Of a DNA stretch of 64,000 nucleotides, positions 1 to 7,774 are shown one piece after another. The DNA is from an uncultured Oscillospiraceae bacterium (GTDB lineage: Bacteria; Bacillota; Clostridia; Oscillospirales; Oscillospiraceae). The DNA is taken from contig CAAFLF010000019.1 in the NCBI GenBank assembly GCA_900763685.1, forward strand, positions 18,160 to 82,159, read 5' to 3'. How positions within the stretch are numbered: the first letter of the stretch is position 1; every line of letters starts with the position of its first letter. The notes below the pieces were generated by a model. That model did no database searches, was not told the DNA's origin, and saw nothing but the letters and a program-made list of their open reading frames with translations. The position numbers were made by a program, and so were the translations under genes.

Positions 1-333
1 AAGCCCGCGGGAGACAAGCCCGCCAAGCCCGAAGCCCCCAAGGACAAGCCCCCCAAGGCCGAAGGCGGCCAGCCCAAGTCCGGCGGCAATCGCCGGGGCC
101 GGGGCAGAGGTCCCCGTCCCGAAGGCAAGCCCCAGGATGGCGCCCAGACCCGGGAGAGCCGTCCGCCCCGTCCCCAGAGCCAGGACGCCCGTCCCCAGGG
201 AGGCCCCGCCCCCAAGGGCGAGAAGGCCGAGGGCGGTGAGGCCCAGCGCCGCCGCCGTTCCCATCACCGGGGCGGCCGCCGCCGCAAGGGCGGCGAGGGC
301 GGAGCCCCCAGCGCCCCGACCTCCGAGTCCTGA
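1..333 (+). CDS. C-terminal tail of a truncated gene, basic low-complexity, product unknown
   Basis: The window opens inside a gene, read in frame 1 to a TGA at 331-333 (110 residues visible). The visible part is entirely low complexity: K/P/A/E-rich first, then R/G-rich with clusters such as GGNRRGRGRG and QRRRRSHHRGGRRRKGG. Tails like this occur on RNA-binding enzymes (DEAD-box helicases, ribonucleases, Rho-type proteins), but no catalytic domain is in view, so no function is assigned. A GC-rich hairpin follows. Confidence 0.7.
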   Translation, partial: KPAGDKPAKPEAPKDKPPKAEGGQPKSGGNRRGRGRGPRPEGKPQDGAQTRESRPPRPQSQDARPQGGPAPKGEKAEGGEAQRRRRSHHRGGRRRKGGEGGAPSAPTSES

Positions 334-368
334 CCCGATCCGCCCGTCCCCCTGTCCCGCCATCCTCC

Positions 369-394
369 GCCCGCCGCCCTTTTCGGCGGCGGGC
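369..394 (+). terminator. Hairpin after the truncated first gene
   Basis: Perfect 10-bp stem GCCCGCCGCC / GGCGGCGGGC with loop CTTTTC. No T-run follows, so termination may be weak; it could equally be a 3'-end stabilising hairpin. Confidence 0.45.
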
Positions 395-426
395 GCTTCC
401 ATTCCCCCCAACGAAAGGAGATCCCC

Positions 427-1266
427 ATGGGAAAATTTGACCGGGTCCTTCTGGCCTGCGATTTCGACAACACCCTGGTCTACACCGAGCCCGCCCTGGT
501 GGCCGGGGAGCCCATCCCCTCCCTGGGCCCGGAGAACCGGGCGGCGCTGGAACACTTTACGGCCAACGGCGGGCACTTCGCTGTGGCCACCGGCCGGGCG
601 CTGGCGGCCTTCCAGGCCCTGGCTCCGGACCTGCCCATCAACACTCCCTGCGTCATCTGCAACGGCGCCGCCCTCTATGACTTCGCCCAGGGCGAGTACC
701 TGGATTTTAACCTCCTGGACGAGACCGCCCTCCGCCGGGGCCAGGCCCTGCTGGACGCCTTTCCCACCCTGGCGGTGGAGGCCTACCACATCGGAAACGT
801 GGTCCACGCCGTCCGGCCCAACGAGTATGTCCGCCGCCACGAGCACCTGACCCACGTGGGGACGGAGGAGAAGCCCAGCCTCCTGGCTGTCCCCCTGCCC
901 CTGGGCAAGTGCATCTACGAGGACGACCATGAGACCCTTCTCGCCGTTCGCCGCCGGATGACGGAGGATGGCTGGGACGCCGACTACGAGATCGTCTTCT
1001 CCCGGGACAACCTGCTGGAGGTCACCGCCAAGGGGGCCGACAAGGGCGGTATGGTGCTGCGCCTGGCGGAGCGCCTGGGCATCGCCCGGGAGGATGTCTG
1101 CTGCGTGGGGGACGAGGGCAACGACCTCTCCATGCTGCGCGTCGCCGGTCACGCCTTCGCTCCCGCCAACGGCAGCGCCGCCGTGAAGGCCGTCTCCACC
1201 GTGGTCTCCCACGCCCAGGGCCCCGCCGTGGCGGATGTTGTGGCCATCCTGGACCGGCTGTACTGA
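427..1266 (+). CDS. HAD-superfamily Cof-type phosphatase
   Basis: A 279-residue haloacid-dehalogenase-like hydrolase of the Cof/YidA (IIB cap) type, probably a cytosolic sugar-phosphate or cofactor phosphatase of unknown substrate. Motif I is DFDNT with nucleophile D12 and acid D14; motif IV is GDEGNDLSML at 228-237, which binds Mg2+. K210 in TAKGADKG fits the motif III lysine region. Length matches the family (about 270). The start is set by AAAGGAG at about 415-420. It stands alone, with a hairpin on each side. Family assignment is firm; the substrate cannot be read from sequence. Confidence 0.9.
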   Translation: MGKFDRVLLACDFDNTLVYTEPALVAGEPIPSLGPENRAALEHFTANGGHFAVATGRALAAFQALAPDLPINTPCVICNGAALYDFAQGEYLDFNLLDETALRRGQALLDAFPTLAVEAYHIGNVVHAVRPNEYVRRHEHLTHVGTEEKPSLLAVPLPLGKCIYEDDHETLLAVRRRMTEDGWDADYEIVFSRDNLLEVTAKGADKGGMVLRLAERLGIAREDVCCVGDEGNDLSMLRVAGHAFAPANGSAAVKAVSTVVSHAQGPAVADVVAILDRLY

Positions 1267-1281
1267 GAAATTTAAGAAGAA

Positions 1282-1318
1282 AAGCCTGCCTGCAAGCATT
1301 GTACTTTCAGGTAGGCTT
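1282..1318 (-). terminator. Terminator between HAD gene and maturase, best on minus strand
   Basis: Stem AAGCCTGCCTG / CAGGTAGGCTT (one G-T pair) with a 15-nt loop. Read on the minus strand it is followed by TTTTCTTCTT, so it most likely ends the radical SAM maturase transcript; it may also stop the HAD transcript from the other side. Confidence 0.65.
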
Positions 1319-1338
1319 GACTTTATGCAAATGATTTG

Positions 1339-2619
1339 TCAATTGATGGGCCGGCGCTCTAATAACTTGGAAACATACCAGACCAAAAGTTCCGGAATGA
1401 TGTCTTTATAGGCAAAACAGCGAGGCATTTTCGTGAAGAGGGAGGATCGGCAGCCGCCCTGGCATAGAGGGAGATAGATGCAGGTATCACAAGTGGGATC
1501 CAATCCAGTGTCTGTCCACTGGGAAAACGTGTCGGGGTCAGTTACACCATTCCAAACATCGCCGATGTTTTGCAGAAAGGTTTCGCTGCATTTTCCCAGC
1601 GTTCCGTCGGGAAATATCGCATAACTGGAGGTGCTGCAGGAGGAGCACTGGTTCTTTTTGTAATTCAGACGGGCCAGCATTCTTGGCGGTGTCATTCCGT
1701 ACTGCACGATTCGGTCAAAAAGCGCAATTAGATTCTGATCGGCGGTGGCAGTAGAGTGGAATGGGTCAGCGGCCTCTTCGTTCAGACAACTCCATAGAGG
1801 ATAAACATAGTAAAAAATATTATGATAGTTTCCGAGTTCCTGGTGCAGGTAGTCGATGAGGGAGAGGAGACTTTCATAATTTGTCGTATCATAATTCATC
1901 CGAATGGAGACGTGGATTTCATTTTCCGCCAAAAGCTTGATATTGTGGAGAACGTTATCAAAATTATGTTTTTCCGGACAGATGTAGTCTTTTGCTGCAT
2001 TATAGGTTTTTCGGTCTCCGTCAAGTGTGATCTGCACATATTTGGTATTCCAGGTTGTTTTCATTTTTTGGACGATGGCCGCATCGATCAAACTGCCGTT
2101 GCTGATAAAAGCGCTTTGAAGACGGCAATGAAGACGCTGGCAGGAGGGGGCCAATTTTCCTACAATGTAATCAATTATGCCGGGATTTAGCAGCGGCTCC
2201 CCGCCAAACCACTCAAAGGTGAGGGTGCCGCCTTCCTGCAGCATGGGTAGAATAAATGCGATTACTTGATCTGCGGTGGCCTCCGTCATAGTGACAGGAG
2301 CGATTCCCTTTTCAAAGCAGTAGTAACAGCGTGCATTGCAGGCCGAAGTGGTCCAGAGGCGGATTAGATTCTCCTTGCTGTGAAGGATTCCGTTTGCACG
2401 ATCTTGATGAATAAGAGATTTTTCGTCAGTCCCTTCCGGGACGAGGATTCCTTTTTTTACGAGTGTTTGTTCCTCTTCCGCAGAGAGTTTGTTTTCGTGG
2501 TATCGCTGCAAGGCGCCAGGCTGAAACAGTCCCAACGCACCGGAAAAGGCATTGAAAATAATGGTTCGTCCATCCGGATAGGGGACGAGAAGGTTGTACA
2601 GCGATTTTTGATAGGGCAT
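1339..2619 (-). CDS. Radical SAM/SPASM peptide maturase of a Cys-rich RiPP cassette
   Basis: A 426-residue radical SAM enzyme. The AdoMet-cluster motif CX3CX2C is at C94, C98 and C101, and FEWFGGEPLLNP is the usual GGEP motif. A C-terminal SPASM domain has cysteines at 325, 328, 344, 377, 380, 386, 390 and 401, enough for two auxiliary [4Fe-4S] clusters. The first 80 residues (YNLLVPYPDGRTIIFNAFSG) look like the N-terminal region of peptide-modifying SPASM enzymes, which binds the precursor leader. The tiny Cys-rich peptide gene directly upstream is the likely substrate; family knowledge suggests Cys-to-carbon thioether formation. Start ATG 2619 has GAGAGGAG upstream. GC content is clearly below that of the neighbours, suggesting transfer. 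No exporter or protease gene is adjacent. Confidence 0.9.
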   Translation of the reverse strand: MPYQKSLYNLLVPYPDGRTIIFNAFSGALGLFQPGALQRYHENKLSAEEEQTLVKKGILVPEGTDEKSLIHQDRANGILHSKENLIRLWTTSACNARCYYCFEKGIAPVTMTEATADQVIAFILPMLQEGGTLTFEWFGGEPLLNPGIIDYIVGKLAPSCQRLHCRLQSAFISNGSLIDAAIVQKMKTTWNTKYVQITLDGDRKTYNAAKDYICPEKHNFDNVLHNIKLLAENEIHVSIRMNYDTTNYESLLSLIDYLHQELGNYHNIFYYVYPLWSCLNEEAADPFHSTATADQNLIALFDRIVQYGMTPPRMLARLNYKKNQCSSCSTSSYAIFPDGTLGKCSETFLQNIGDVWNGVTDPDTFSQWTDTGLDPTCDTCIYLPLCQGGCRSSLFTKMPRCFAYKDIIPELLVWYVSKLLERRPIN

Positions 2620-2641
2620 AGTGAACTCCTCTCAAAAAGCT

Positions 2642-2684
2642 TGAAAATGCCCACCGGATCATCGACGAGCGGTGGGCATTTTCG
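2642..2684 (-). terminator. Attenuator-like hairpin between precursor peptide and maturase
   Basis: Perfect inverted repeat GAAAATGCCCACCG (2643-2656) / CGGTGGGCATTTTC (2670-2683) with a 13-nt loop, placed between the peptide stop codon and the maturase ribosome binding site. On the minus strand the stem ends in TTTTC and is followed by CTTTTT. Partial termination here would give excess precursor mRNA over maturase mRNA, as in many RiPP operons (inference). Confidence 0.75.
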
Positions 2685-2704
2685 CAAGTGAACTTGTGAA
2701 AAAA

Positions 2705-2800
2705 TCAATTGTCACAACTGTGGCAGGTTCCCTGGCATCCCTGATCATCGCAGTAGCAGGAACAAGCTTCGGAAACTTCGATGTCTTCAAAAAACTCCAT
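2705..2800 (-). CDS. 31-residue six-cysteine RiPP precursor peptide
   Basis: A short gene immediately upstream of, and co-directional with, the radical SAM/SPASM maturase. ATG at 2800 is preceded by GAAGGGAG with a 6-nt gap, a good ribosome binding site. The product has an acidic 12-residue leader (starts MEFFEDIEVSEA), then core CSCYCDDQGCQGTCHSCDN with cysteines at 13, 15, 17, 22, 26 and 29. Six cysteines in 19 residues next to a SPASM maturase is the signature of a ranthipeptide or sactipeptide-type precursor. It does not clearly match the 45-residue SCIFF type I know, and I assign no named family. Only one precursor copy is present. The unusually short leader is notable. Confidence 0.85.
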   Translation of the reverse strand: MEFFEDIEVSEACSCYCDDQGCQGTCHSCDN

Positions 2801-2847
2801 GAAAACACTCCCTTCTAAAATTGGCCATGGTTCCCTACTCTTTCCAT

Positions 2848-2877
2848 ATGATGGCATGAACTATAAAACTGCGTCAA
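2848..2877 (-). promoter_or_regulatory. Candidate promoter of the peptide cassette
   Basis: On the minus strand, TTGACG (2877-2872), 18-bp spacer, CATCAT (2853-2848), about 48 bases before the precursor ATG. The -35 is good, the -10 is weak. Confidence 0.4.
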
Positions 2878-2973
2878 TAGGAATGAACGGGCAATTTTAT
2901 GGAATTTTGTAAGACACGGACCGGGTCACCTACAAGGTCACGCTGGTGAAGGCATGGCGGCGGCTCCTTTCTG

Positions 2974-3786
2974 TCAGTCCTGCGGCAGCTGGGGCGGCTG
3001 GGGGATGGGGTTGGTCTCCAGGGCGGTGTCGAAGTAGGAGGCCTGGGCGGCGGTGTAGGCCGGGAGGAAGAGCAGGGCCACCGCCAGGTGGAAGAGGTCG
3101 AAGACCGCCGTCTGGACCAGGGGAGAGAGGGGGATGGGCGGCAGGTCCAGGCTCCAGTTCAGGCCATAGGCCTGGGCGTAGGCCGGCAGCACGTAGACCA
3201 GGTCCTGATAGAGAGCCGGCAGCCGGGAGAGGAGGATCCAGGGCAGGAAGTGGAGGTCCAGGGCGAAGAGCTGCCGCTTGTAGCCGAAGGCGTGGATCCG
3301 GGAGCGGCGCAGGGCCTCGATGGCCCCGATCTCCGGGTCCTGGCAGAGCTCAAAGAGGGCGAAGCGGTAGACGTAGAAGAAGTAGACGCCGGGGAGGAAG
3401 AAGAGCGTCAGCCCCGCCCCCACGATGGCAAGCTGCAGCAGGAGCGCCCCCACGCAGCGCCCGGCGAAGGCGAAGCCGTCCCCTAAGATGGCGTACTCTG
3501 CCCGCTGGCCCCGCCAGATGGCCAGGCTGTAAAGCAGCGTCCCCACGAGGAGGAGCTGTACCAGAAGGTTCGAGAGCACCACGGCGAAGAGGGAGGGCAG
3601 GTCCTCCAGAAGGGGCGTGTCCCCGCCCATGAGCTGCACGCCCACGGCAACCAGGTCAATGACGGTGACGAGCCCCAGGTACAGGGCGAAGAAGCGCCGG
3701 GGCGGCACCTGGGCGGAGCTGAGACAGTCCCGGACCTCCCGCAGCCGCTGCCGCCGGGGGATGAGGGTGGGGTGAAATTCAGGCAT
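2974..3786 (-). CDS. DUF975-like multi-pass membrane protein
   Basis: A 270-residue integral membrane protein with about five to six hydrophobic segments (for example around VVLSNLLVQLLLVGTLLYSL and LLLQLAIVGAGLTLFFLPGV). The pattern of a cytosolic N-terminus, then GVYFFYVYRFALFELCQDP and EALRRSRIHAFGYKR, matches DUF975 family proteins, whose function is unknown. Start ATG 3786 is chosen because GGAGGC lies 5 bases upstream; an upstream in-frame extension to 4059 has no ribosome binding site and crosses the rnf promoter. It is divergent from rnfC, with about 300 bases between. Confidence 0.75.
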   Translation of the reverse strand: MPEFHPTLIPRRQRLREVRDCLSSAQVPPRRFFALYLGLVTVIDLVAVGVQLMGGDTPLLEDLPSLFAVVLSNLLVQLLLVGTLLYSLAIWRGQRAEYAILGDGFAFAGRCVGALLLQLAIVGAGLTLFFLPGVYFFYVYRFALFELCQDPEIGAIEALRRSRIHAFGYKRQLFALDLHFLPWILLSRLPALYQDLVYVLPAYAQAYGLNWSLDLPPIPLSPLVQTAVFDLFHLAVALLFLPAYTAAQASYFDTALETNPIPQPPQLPQD

Positions 3787-3949
3787 GGGGGCCTCCTTCC
3801 GCCGCCGGATGGACGGCCGGGTTATTCTGTGATGTCTCAGTGTAGCATATCTCAAAAGAGGACGCAAGAGGGGAGGGGGGACGCCCGCCGGGGACCGCCC
3901 AAGGCCGTTTCTGGGGAAACTGTGAAACTTTCCCTGAGGAACCCCGTTC

Positions 3950-3974
3950 AAATTCCGCCAAAAAGACGGAATTT
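3950..3974. promoter_or_regulatory. Inverted repeat upstream of the rnf promoter
   Basis: Perfect AAATTCCG / CGGAATTT separated by 9 bases, 25 bases before the rnfC -35. Its place suggests an operator or a small hairpin; the regulator is unknown. Confidence 0.35.
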
Positions 3975-3998
3975 GTGCAAAAAACCGGAGAGTTTCGC

Positions 3999-4027
3999 TG
4001 GACTTTTCCGGGCCCATGGTGTAAAAT
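3999..4027 (+). promoter_or_regulatory. Promoter of the rnf operon
   Basis: TGGACT (3999-4004), 17-bp spacer, TAAAAT (4022-4027), 58 bases before the rnfC start. No Rex-type palindrome was recognised here. Confidence 0.65.
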
Positions 4028-4084
4028 AAGGCGCAGTATGCGATAGCGTCAGCTATCAATGGAGAAAAAATTGAGGTGAAGACA

Positions 4085-5449
4085 ATGGCACAAGCATTCT
4101 TTGGCGGCGTTCATCCCAATGACATGAAAGCCGCGACCAATGAGAAGGCCATCGAGCAGCTGGCGCCCCCGGCTGAGGTGGTCATCCCCATGTCGATGCA
4201 CTTTGGCGCGCCCTGCACCCCGCTGGTGAAAGCCGGCGACCTGGTGAAGGTCGGCCAGAAGATCGGCGAGACCCGCGGGCTGGGAGCCCCCATCCATGCC
4301 AGCGTTTCCGGCAAGGTGAAGGCCGTGGAGCCCCGTCCCTACAACATGGGCGGCAACATGATGGCCGTCGTCATCGAGAACGACTTCCAGGATACCCTCA
4401 GCGAGGAAGTCCAGGCCCCCGCAAACCCTGACGCCCTCAGCGTCGAGGAGATGGTGGAGATCGTCAAGAACGCCGGCATCGTCGGCATGGGCGGCGCCAC
4501 CTTCCCCACCCACGTGAAGATCTCCGGCGGCATCGGCAAGGTGGATACCGTCATTATCAACGGCGCCGAGTGCGAGCCCTACATCACCGGCGACCACCGC
4601 ACCATGCTGGAGCGGCCCGAGCAGATCATCGGCGGCGCCACCTACCTCGCCAAGATGTTCGGCGTGGACAAGGTCGTCATCGGCGTGGAGGACAACAAGC
4701 AGAACGGTATTGACTCCCTGAACGCCTGCATTAAGGAGAAGAACGCCCCCGTGGTGGTGGAGCCCCTCCACTGCCGCTACCCCCAGGGCGGTGAGAAGCA
4801 GCTCTGCCAGGCCATCACCGGCAAGCAGGTGCCCCCCGGCGGCCTGCCCAGCAACATCGGCTGCGCCGTCTTCAACATTAACACCACCTGCGCCATCTTC
4901 CGGGCCATCACCACCGGTATGCCCGTGGTGAAGAAGATCGTCACCGTCTCCGGCAGCGGCGTGGTGGAGCCCAAGAACATCGAATGTCCCATCGGCACCC
5001 CCGTCGCCCGCCTCTTCGACGCCTGCGGCGGCCTGAAGGACGGCACCTATAAGCTCATCATGGGCGGCCCGATGATGGGCATGGCCCAGTACACCGCGGA
5101 CGTTCCCGTGGGCAAGGGCACCGGCGCCATGCTGGCCTTCTGCGAGGACGAGGAGAAGACCGTCGAGAACCCCCAGTGCATCCGCTGCGGCCGCTGCGTG
5201 GAGGCCTGCCCCATGCACCTGGAGCCCCTGATGCTCTATCAGTACGCCGAGAAGGGTATGCTGGATGAGCTCAACGACGCCCACATCATGGACTGCATGG
5301 AGTGCGGCGCCTGCGCTTACGCCTGCCCCGCCCGGATGCACCTGACCCACATGTTCAAGGTGGGCAAGCAGAAACTCAAGGATAAGATGGCCGCCGACAA
5401 GGCGGCTGCCGAGGCGGCCAAGGCCGCCGCGGAGAAGAAGGAGGCGTAA
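4085..5449 (+). CDS. rnfC: Rnf complex subunit C, NADH-binding
   Basis: A 454-residue soluble subunit of the ferredoxin:NAD+ oxidoreductase, which couples reduced-ferredoxin oxidation to Na+ or H+ export; RnfC carries the NAD(H)/FMN site. Seen: GMGGATFPTHVK (flavin/NADH-binding glycine-rich loop), NGAECEPYIT, an SLBB-type region, and two ferredoxin motifs, CIRCGRCVEACP (from C365) and CMECGACAYACP. The C-terminus is a K/A/E-rich tail. ATG 4085 was chosen over an in-frame GTG at 4076 because GAGGTGA at 4073-4079 covers that GTG and fits the ATG. First gene of the operon; 3-base gap to rnfD. Confidence 0.97.
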   Translation: MAQAFFGGVHPNDMKAATNEKAIEQLAPPAEVVIPMSMHFGAPCTPLVKAGDLVKVGQKIGETRGLGAPIHASVSGKVKAVEPRPYNMGGNMMAVVIENDFQDTLSEEVQAPANPDALSVEEMVEIVKNAGIVGMGGATFPTHVKISGGIGKVDTVIINGAECEPYITGDHRTMLERPEQIIGGATYLAKMFGVDKVVIGVEDNKQNGIDSLNACIKEKNAPVVVEPLHCRYPQGGEKQLCQAITGKQVPPGGLPSNIGCAVFNINTTCAIFRAITTGMPVVKKIVTVSGSGVVEPKNIECPIGTPVARLFDACGGLKDGTYKLIMGGPMMGMAQYTADVPVGKGTGAMLAFCEDEEKTVENPQCIRCGRCVEACPMHLEPLMLYQYAEKGMLDELNDAHIMDCMECGACAYACPARMHLTHMFKVGKQKLKDKMAADKAAAEAAKAAAEKKEA

Positions 5450-5452
5450 GGC

Positions 5453-6487
5453 ATGACGGACTATAAGAATTTGAAGCTGATCGCCACTTCCAACCCCCAC
5501 ATCCGCTCCAACGACACCACCCGCTCCATCATGCTGGATGTCATCATCGCCATGCTCCCGGCCCTGATCTGGTCCGTGGTGGAGTTCGGTGTCCGGGCCC
5601 TGGCCGTGACCCTGGTCTCCGTGGCCGGCAGCGTCTTCTTTGAGTGGCTCTACCGCAACATCCTGAAAAAGCCCCAGAGCGTGGGCGACCTCTCCGCCGT
5701 GGTCACCGGCATGCTGCTCTCCTTCGTCTGCCCCGTGAACGTGGCCTACTGGCAGATCCTCATCGGTGACGCCTTCGCCATCATCATGGTCAAGCAGCTC
5801 TTCGGCGGCATCGGCAAGAACTTCCTGAACCCCGCCCTGGCCGGCCGCGCCTTCATGCTGGCGTCCTTCGCCTCCACCATGAGCGGCAACTGGATCGACC
5901 CCGCCGTCAGCAAGGCCGGCATCGCCTCCACCGCTGACATCGTCACCGCCGCCACTCCCCTGACCTACCTGAAGGGCGACGACATCGCCGCCACCTTCCA
6001 GACCCTCACCGAGACCTACTCCGTGGGCGATATGTTCCTGGGCAAGTGCGGCGGCTCCCTGGGCGAGGTCTCCGCCCTGTGCCTGCTGCTGGGCCTTGTC
6101 TGGCTCCTCTTCCGCAAGGTCATCTCCTGGCACATTCCTGTGAGCTACATCGCCACCGTGGCCGTCCTGACCCTGATCTTCCCCCGGGGCGGCGCGGACG
6201 CCGTCCAGTGGATGCTCTATAACCTCTTCGGCGGCGGTCTCATGCTGGGCGCCATCTTCATGGCCACCGACTACTCCACCTCCCCCATCACCAAGAAGGG
6301 CCAGCTCATCTACGGCATCGGCTGCGGCCTCTTCACCGTGTTCATCCGCTACTTCGGCTCCTATCCCGAGGGCGTCTGCTACTCCATCATGGTGATGAAC
6401 TGCGTGGCTCCCCTCATTGACAAGTGCACCAAGCCCGCTCGCTTCGGTGTTGTGAAATCCGAGAAGAAGGAGGCGTCCGCGAAATGA
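5453..6487 (+). CDS. rnfD: Rnf complex subunit D
   Basis: A 344-residue membrane subunit with about eight to ten transmembrane helices and a covalently bound FMN. The expected FMN-threonine motif is seen near residue 168 as VTAATPLTYL, matching the S/T-G/A-A-T consensus of RnfD/NqrB. The N-terminus contains NPHIRS, common to RnfD. It works with RnfG, E and A in the ion-translocating membrane part. The last codons overlap rnfG by an ATGA, pointing to translational coupling. Confidence 0.97.
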   Translation: MTDYKNLKLIATSNPHIRSNDTTRSIMLDVIIAMLPALIWSVVEFGVRALAVTLVSVAGSVFFEWLYRNILKKPQSVGDLSAVVTGMLLSFVCPVNVAYWQILIGDAFAIIMVKQLFGGIGKNFLNPALAGRAFMLASFASTMSGNWIDPAVSKAGIASTADIVTAATPLTYLKGDDIAATFQTLTETYSVGDMFLGKCGGSLGEVSALCLLLGLVWLLFRKVISWHIPVSYIATVAVLTLIFPRGGADAVQWMLYNLFGGGLMLGAIFMATDYSTSPITKKGQLIYGIGCGLFTVFIRYFGSYPEGVCYSIMVMNCVAPLIDKCTKPARFGVVKSEKKEASAK

Positions 6488-7122
6488 GCACGGAAACCAA
6501 GACCAAGGAAAAGATCGACCTCGATCCCAAGTACATCATCAAGCTGACGGTCACCCTGTTCGCGACCTGCCTCGTGGTGGCCTTCTGCCTGGGTCTCGTC
6601 AACGGCGTGACCCTGCCCAACATCACCGCCTCCAACCTGGCCAAGACCAACGCGGCTCTCGCCAAGGTCTATCCCGAGATCGACGAGGCCAACTTCGTCG
6701 CCACCGAGATCGAGGTCTCTGACGATGTGGCCGCCGCCGCTTCCGCCTACTCCGCCACCGTCACCAACGTCTACGCCATCACCGACGGCGGCGCCGAGGC
6801 CGGCTACGCCGTGAAGCTGGATGTCTCCGGCTCCCAGAGCACCATCTCCATGATGGTGGGCCTGGACACCGAGGGCGCCGTCACCGGCGTGTCCGTGGTC
6901 AAGAGCGGCGAGACCTCCGGCATCGGCACCAAGGTCACGGTGGATAACGCCCCCCTGCCCAGCGGTGTCCCCGTGCTGGACCAGTTCATCGGCAAGACCG
7001 CCGCGGACCAGCCCCTGAAGGTGGGCGGCAACGTGGATGCCATCTCCGGCGCCACCGTCTCCTCCAAGGGTGTCACCAACGGCGTCAACGGCGCCATCGC
7101 GGCCTTCGCCGCCATCGGCTGA
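6484..7122 (+). CDS. rnfG: Rnf complex subunit G, FMN-binding
   Basis: A 212-residue subunit with one N-terminal transmembrane helix (about residues 18-40) and an extracytoplasmic FMN domain. DAISGATVSSKGV holds the covalent-FMN motif SGAT near the C-terminus. Start ATG 6484 overlaps the rnfD stop; an in-frame upstream start would lie inside rnfD. Gene order C-D-G-E-A-B is that of Acetobacterium and clostridial Rnf operons. Confidence 0.97.
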   Translation: MSTETKTKEKIDLDPKYIIKLTVTLFATCLVVAFCLGLVNGVTLPNITASNLAKTNAALAKVYPEIDEANFVATEIEVSDDVAAAASAYSATVTNVYAITDGGAEAGYAVKLDVSGSQSTISMMVGLDTEGAVTGVSVVKSGETSGIGTKVTVDNAPLPSGVPVLDQFIGKTAADQPLKVGGNVDAISGATVSSKGVTNGVNGAIAAFAAIG

Positions 7123-7141
7123 GAAGGGAGGAGCATAACGT

Positions 7142-7774
7142 ATGAATATCGGCAAGCAGTTTAAGGAAGGCATGATCACCAACAACCCCGTTCTGGTGCA
7201 GCTCCTCGGCATGTGCTCCACCATGGCGATCACCACCTCCTTCTTCAACGGCCTGGGCATGGGCGTGGCCGTCATCATCATCCTGACGCTCTCCAACGTC
7301 CTGATCTCCGCCATGCGGAAGATCATCCCCGATAAGATCCGGATCGCCATGTTCATCGTGGTGATCGCGGGCTTCGTCACCTGCGTGGACCTGCTGCTGC
7401 AGGCCTTCGTCCCCGCCCTGAGCGAGTCTCTCGGCGTCTTCATCCCCCTGATCGTCGTCAACTGCATCATCCTGGGCCGCGCCGAGGCGTTCTCCTATAA
7501 GAACGGCATCGCCGCTTCCTTCTTTGACGGCATCTTCCAGGGCGTGGGCTACACCGTGGTCCTCGTCATCATGTGCGTCATCCGTGAGCTGCTGGGCTCC
7601 GGCACCTTCGGCGGCGGTCTGCTGAACGGCGGCCAGGGCATCCGGATCATCCCCGAGCAGTTCGGCGTGAAGATCATGACCCTGCCCGTGGGCGGCTTCC
7701 TGGTGCTGGGCGTGCTCATCGCCGTGATGCAGTGGGCTCTTGCGAGACCTAAGAAGAAGGAGGAGAAGAACTAA
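7142..7774 (+). CDS. rnfE: Rnf complex subunit E
   Basis: A 210-residue, six-helix membrane protein homologous to RnfA and NqrD/E. Hydrophobic throughout, with the typical NNPVLVQLLGMCSTMAIT start and a GTFGGGL region. RnfA and RnfE form the pseudosymmetric core that holds an intramembrane iron centre; cysteines at both membrane faces (MCSTMA, VNCIILGR) fit this. Ribosome binding site GAAGGGAGGA. The stop overlaps the rnfA start (TAATG). Confidence 0.97.
   Translation: MNIGKQFKEGMITNNPVLVQLLGMCSTMAITTSFFNGLGMGVAVIIILTLSNVLISAMRKIIPDKIRIAMFIVVIAGFVTCVDLLLQAFVPALSESLGVFIPLIVVNCIILGRAEAFSYKNGIAASFFDGIFQGVGYTVVLVIMCVIRELLGSGTFGGGLLNGGQGIRIIPEQFGVKIMTLPVGGFLVLGVLIAVMQWALARPKKKEEKN

Noticed and set aside
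2918-2960. Short in-frame stretch (DRVTYKVTLVKAW) at the edge of the peptide cassette as a gene remnant
   Set aside because: Too short to tell from chance; no homologous family recognised.
3941-3975. tRNA-like GTTCAAATTCC stretch before rnfC
   Set aside because: No acceptor, D or anticodon stem around it; it belongs to the AAATTCCG inverted repeat.
3787-4059. N-terminal extension of the DUF975-like gene
   Set aside because: No ribosome binding site, crosses the rnf promoter; the ATG at 3786 has GGAGGC at proper distance.
4049-6133. 694-residue open frame on the minus strand across rnfC-rnfD
   Set aside because: Antisense to well-identified Rnf genes; composition (H/G/A/V/L-rich, e.g. GGGDGL-like) is that of GC-biased third-position shadows, with no family features.
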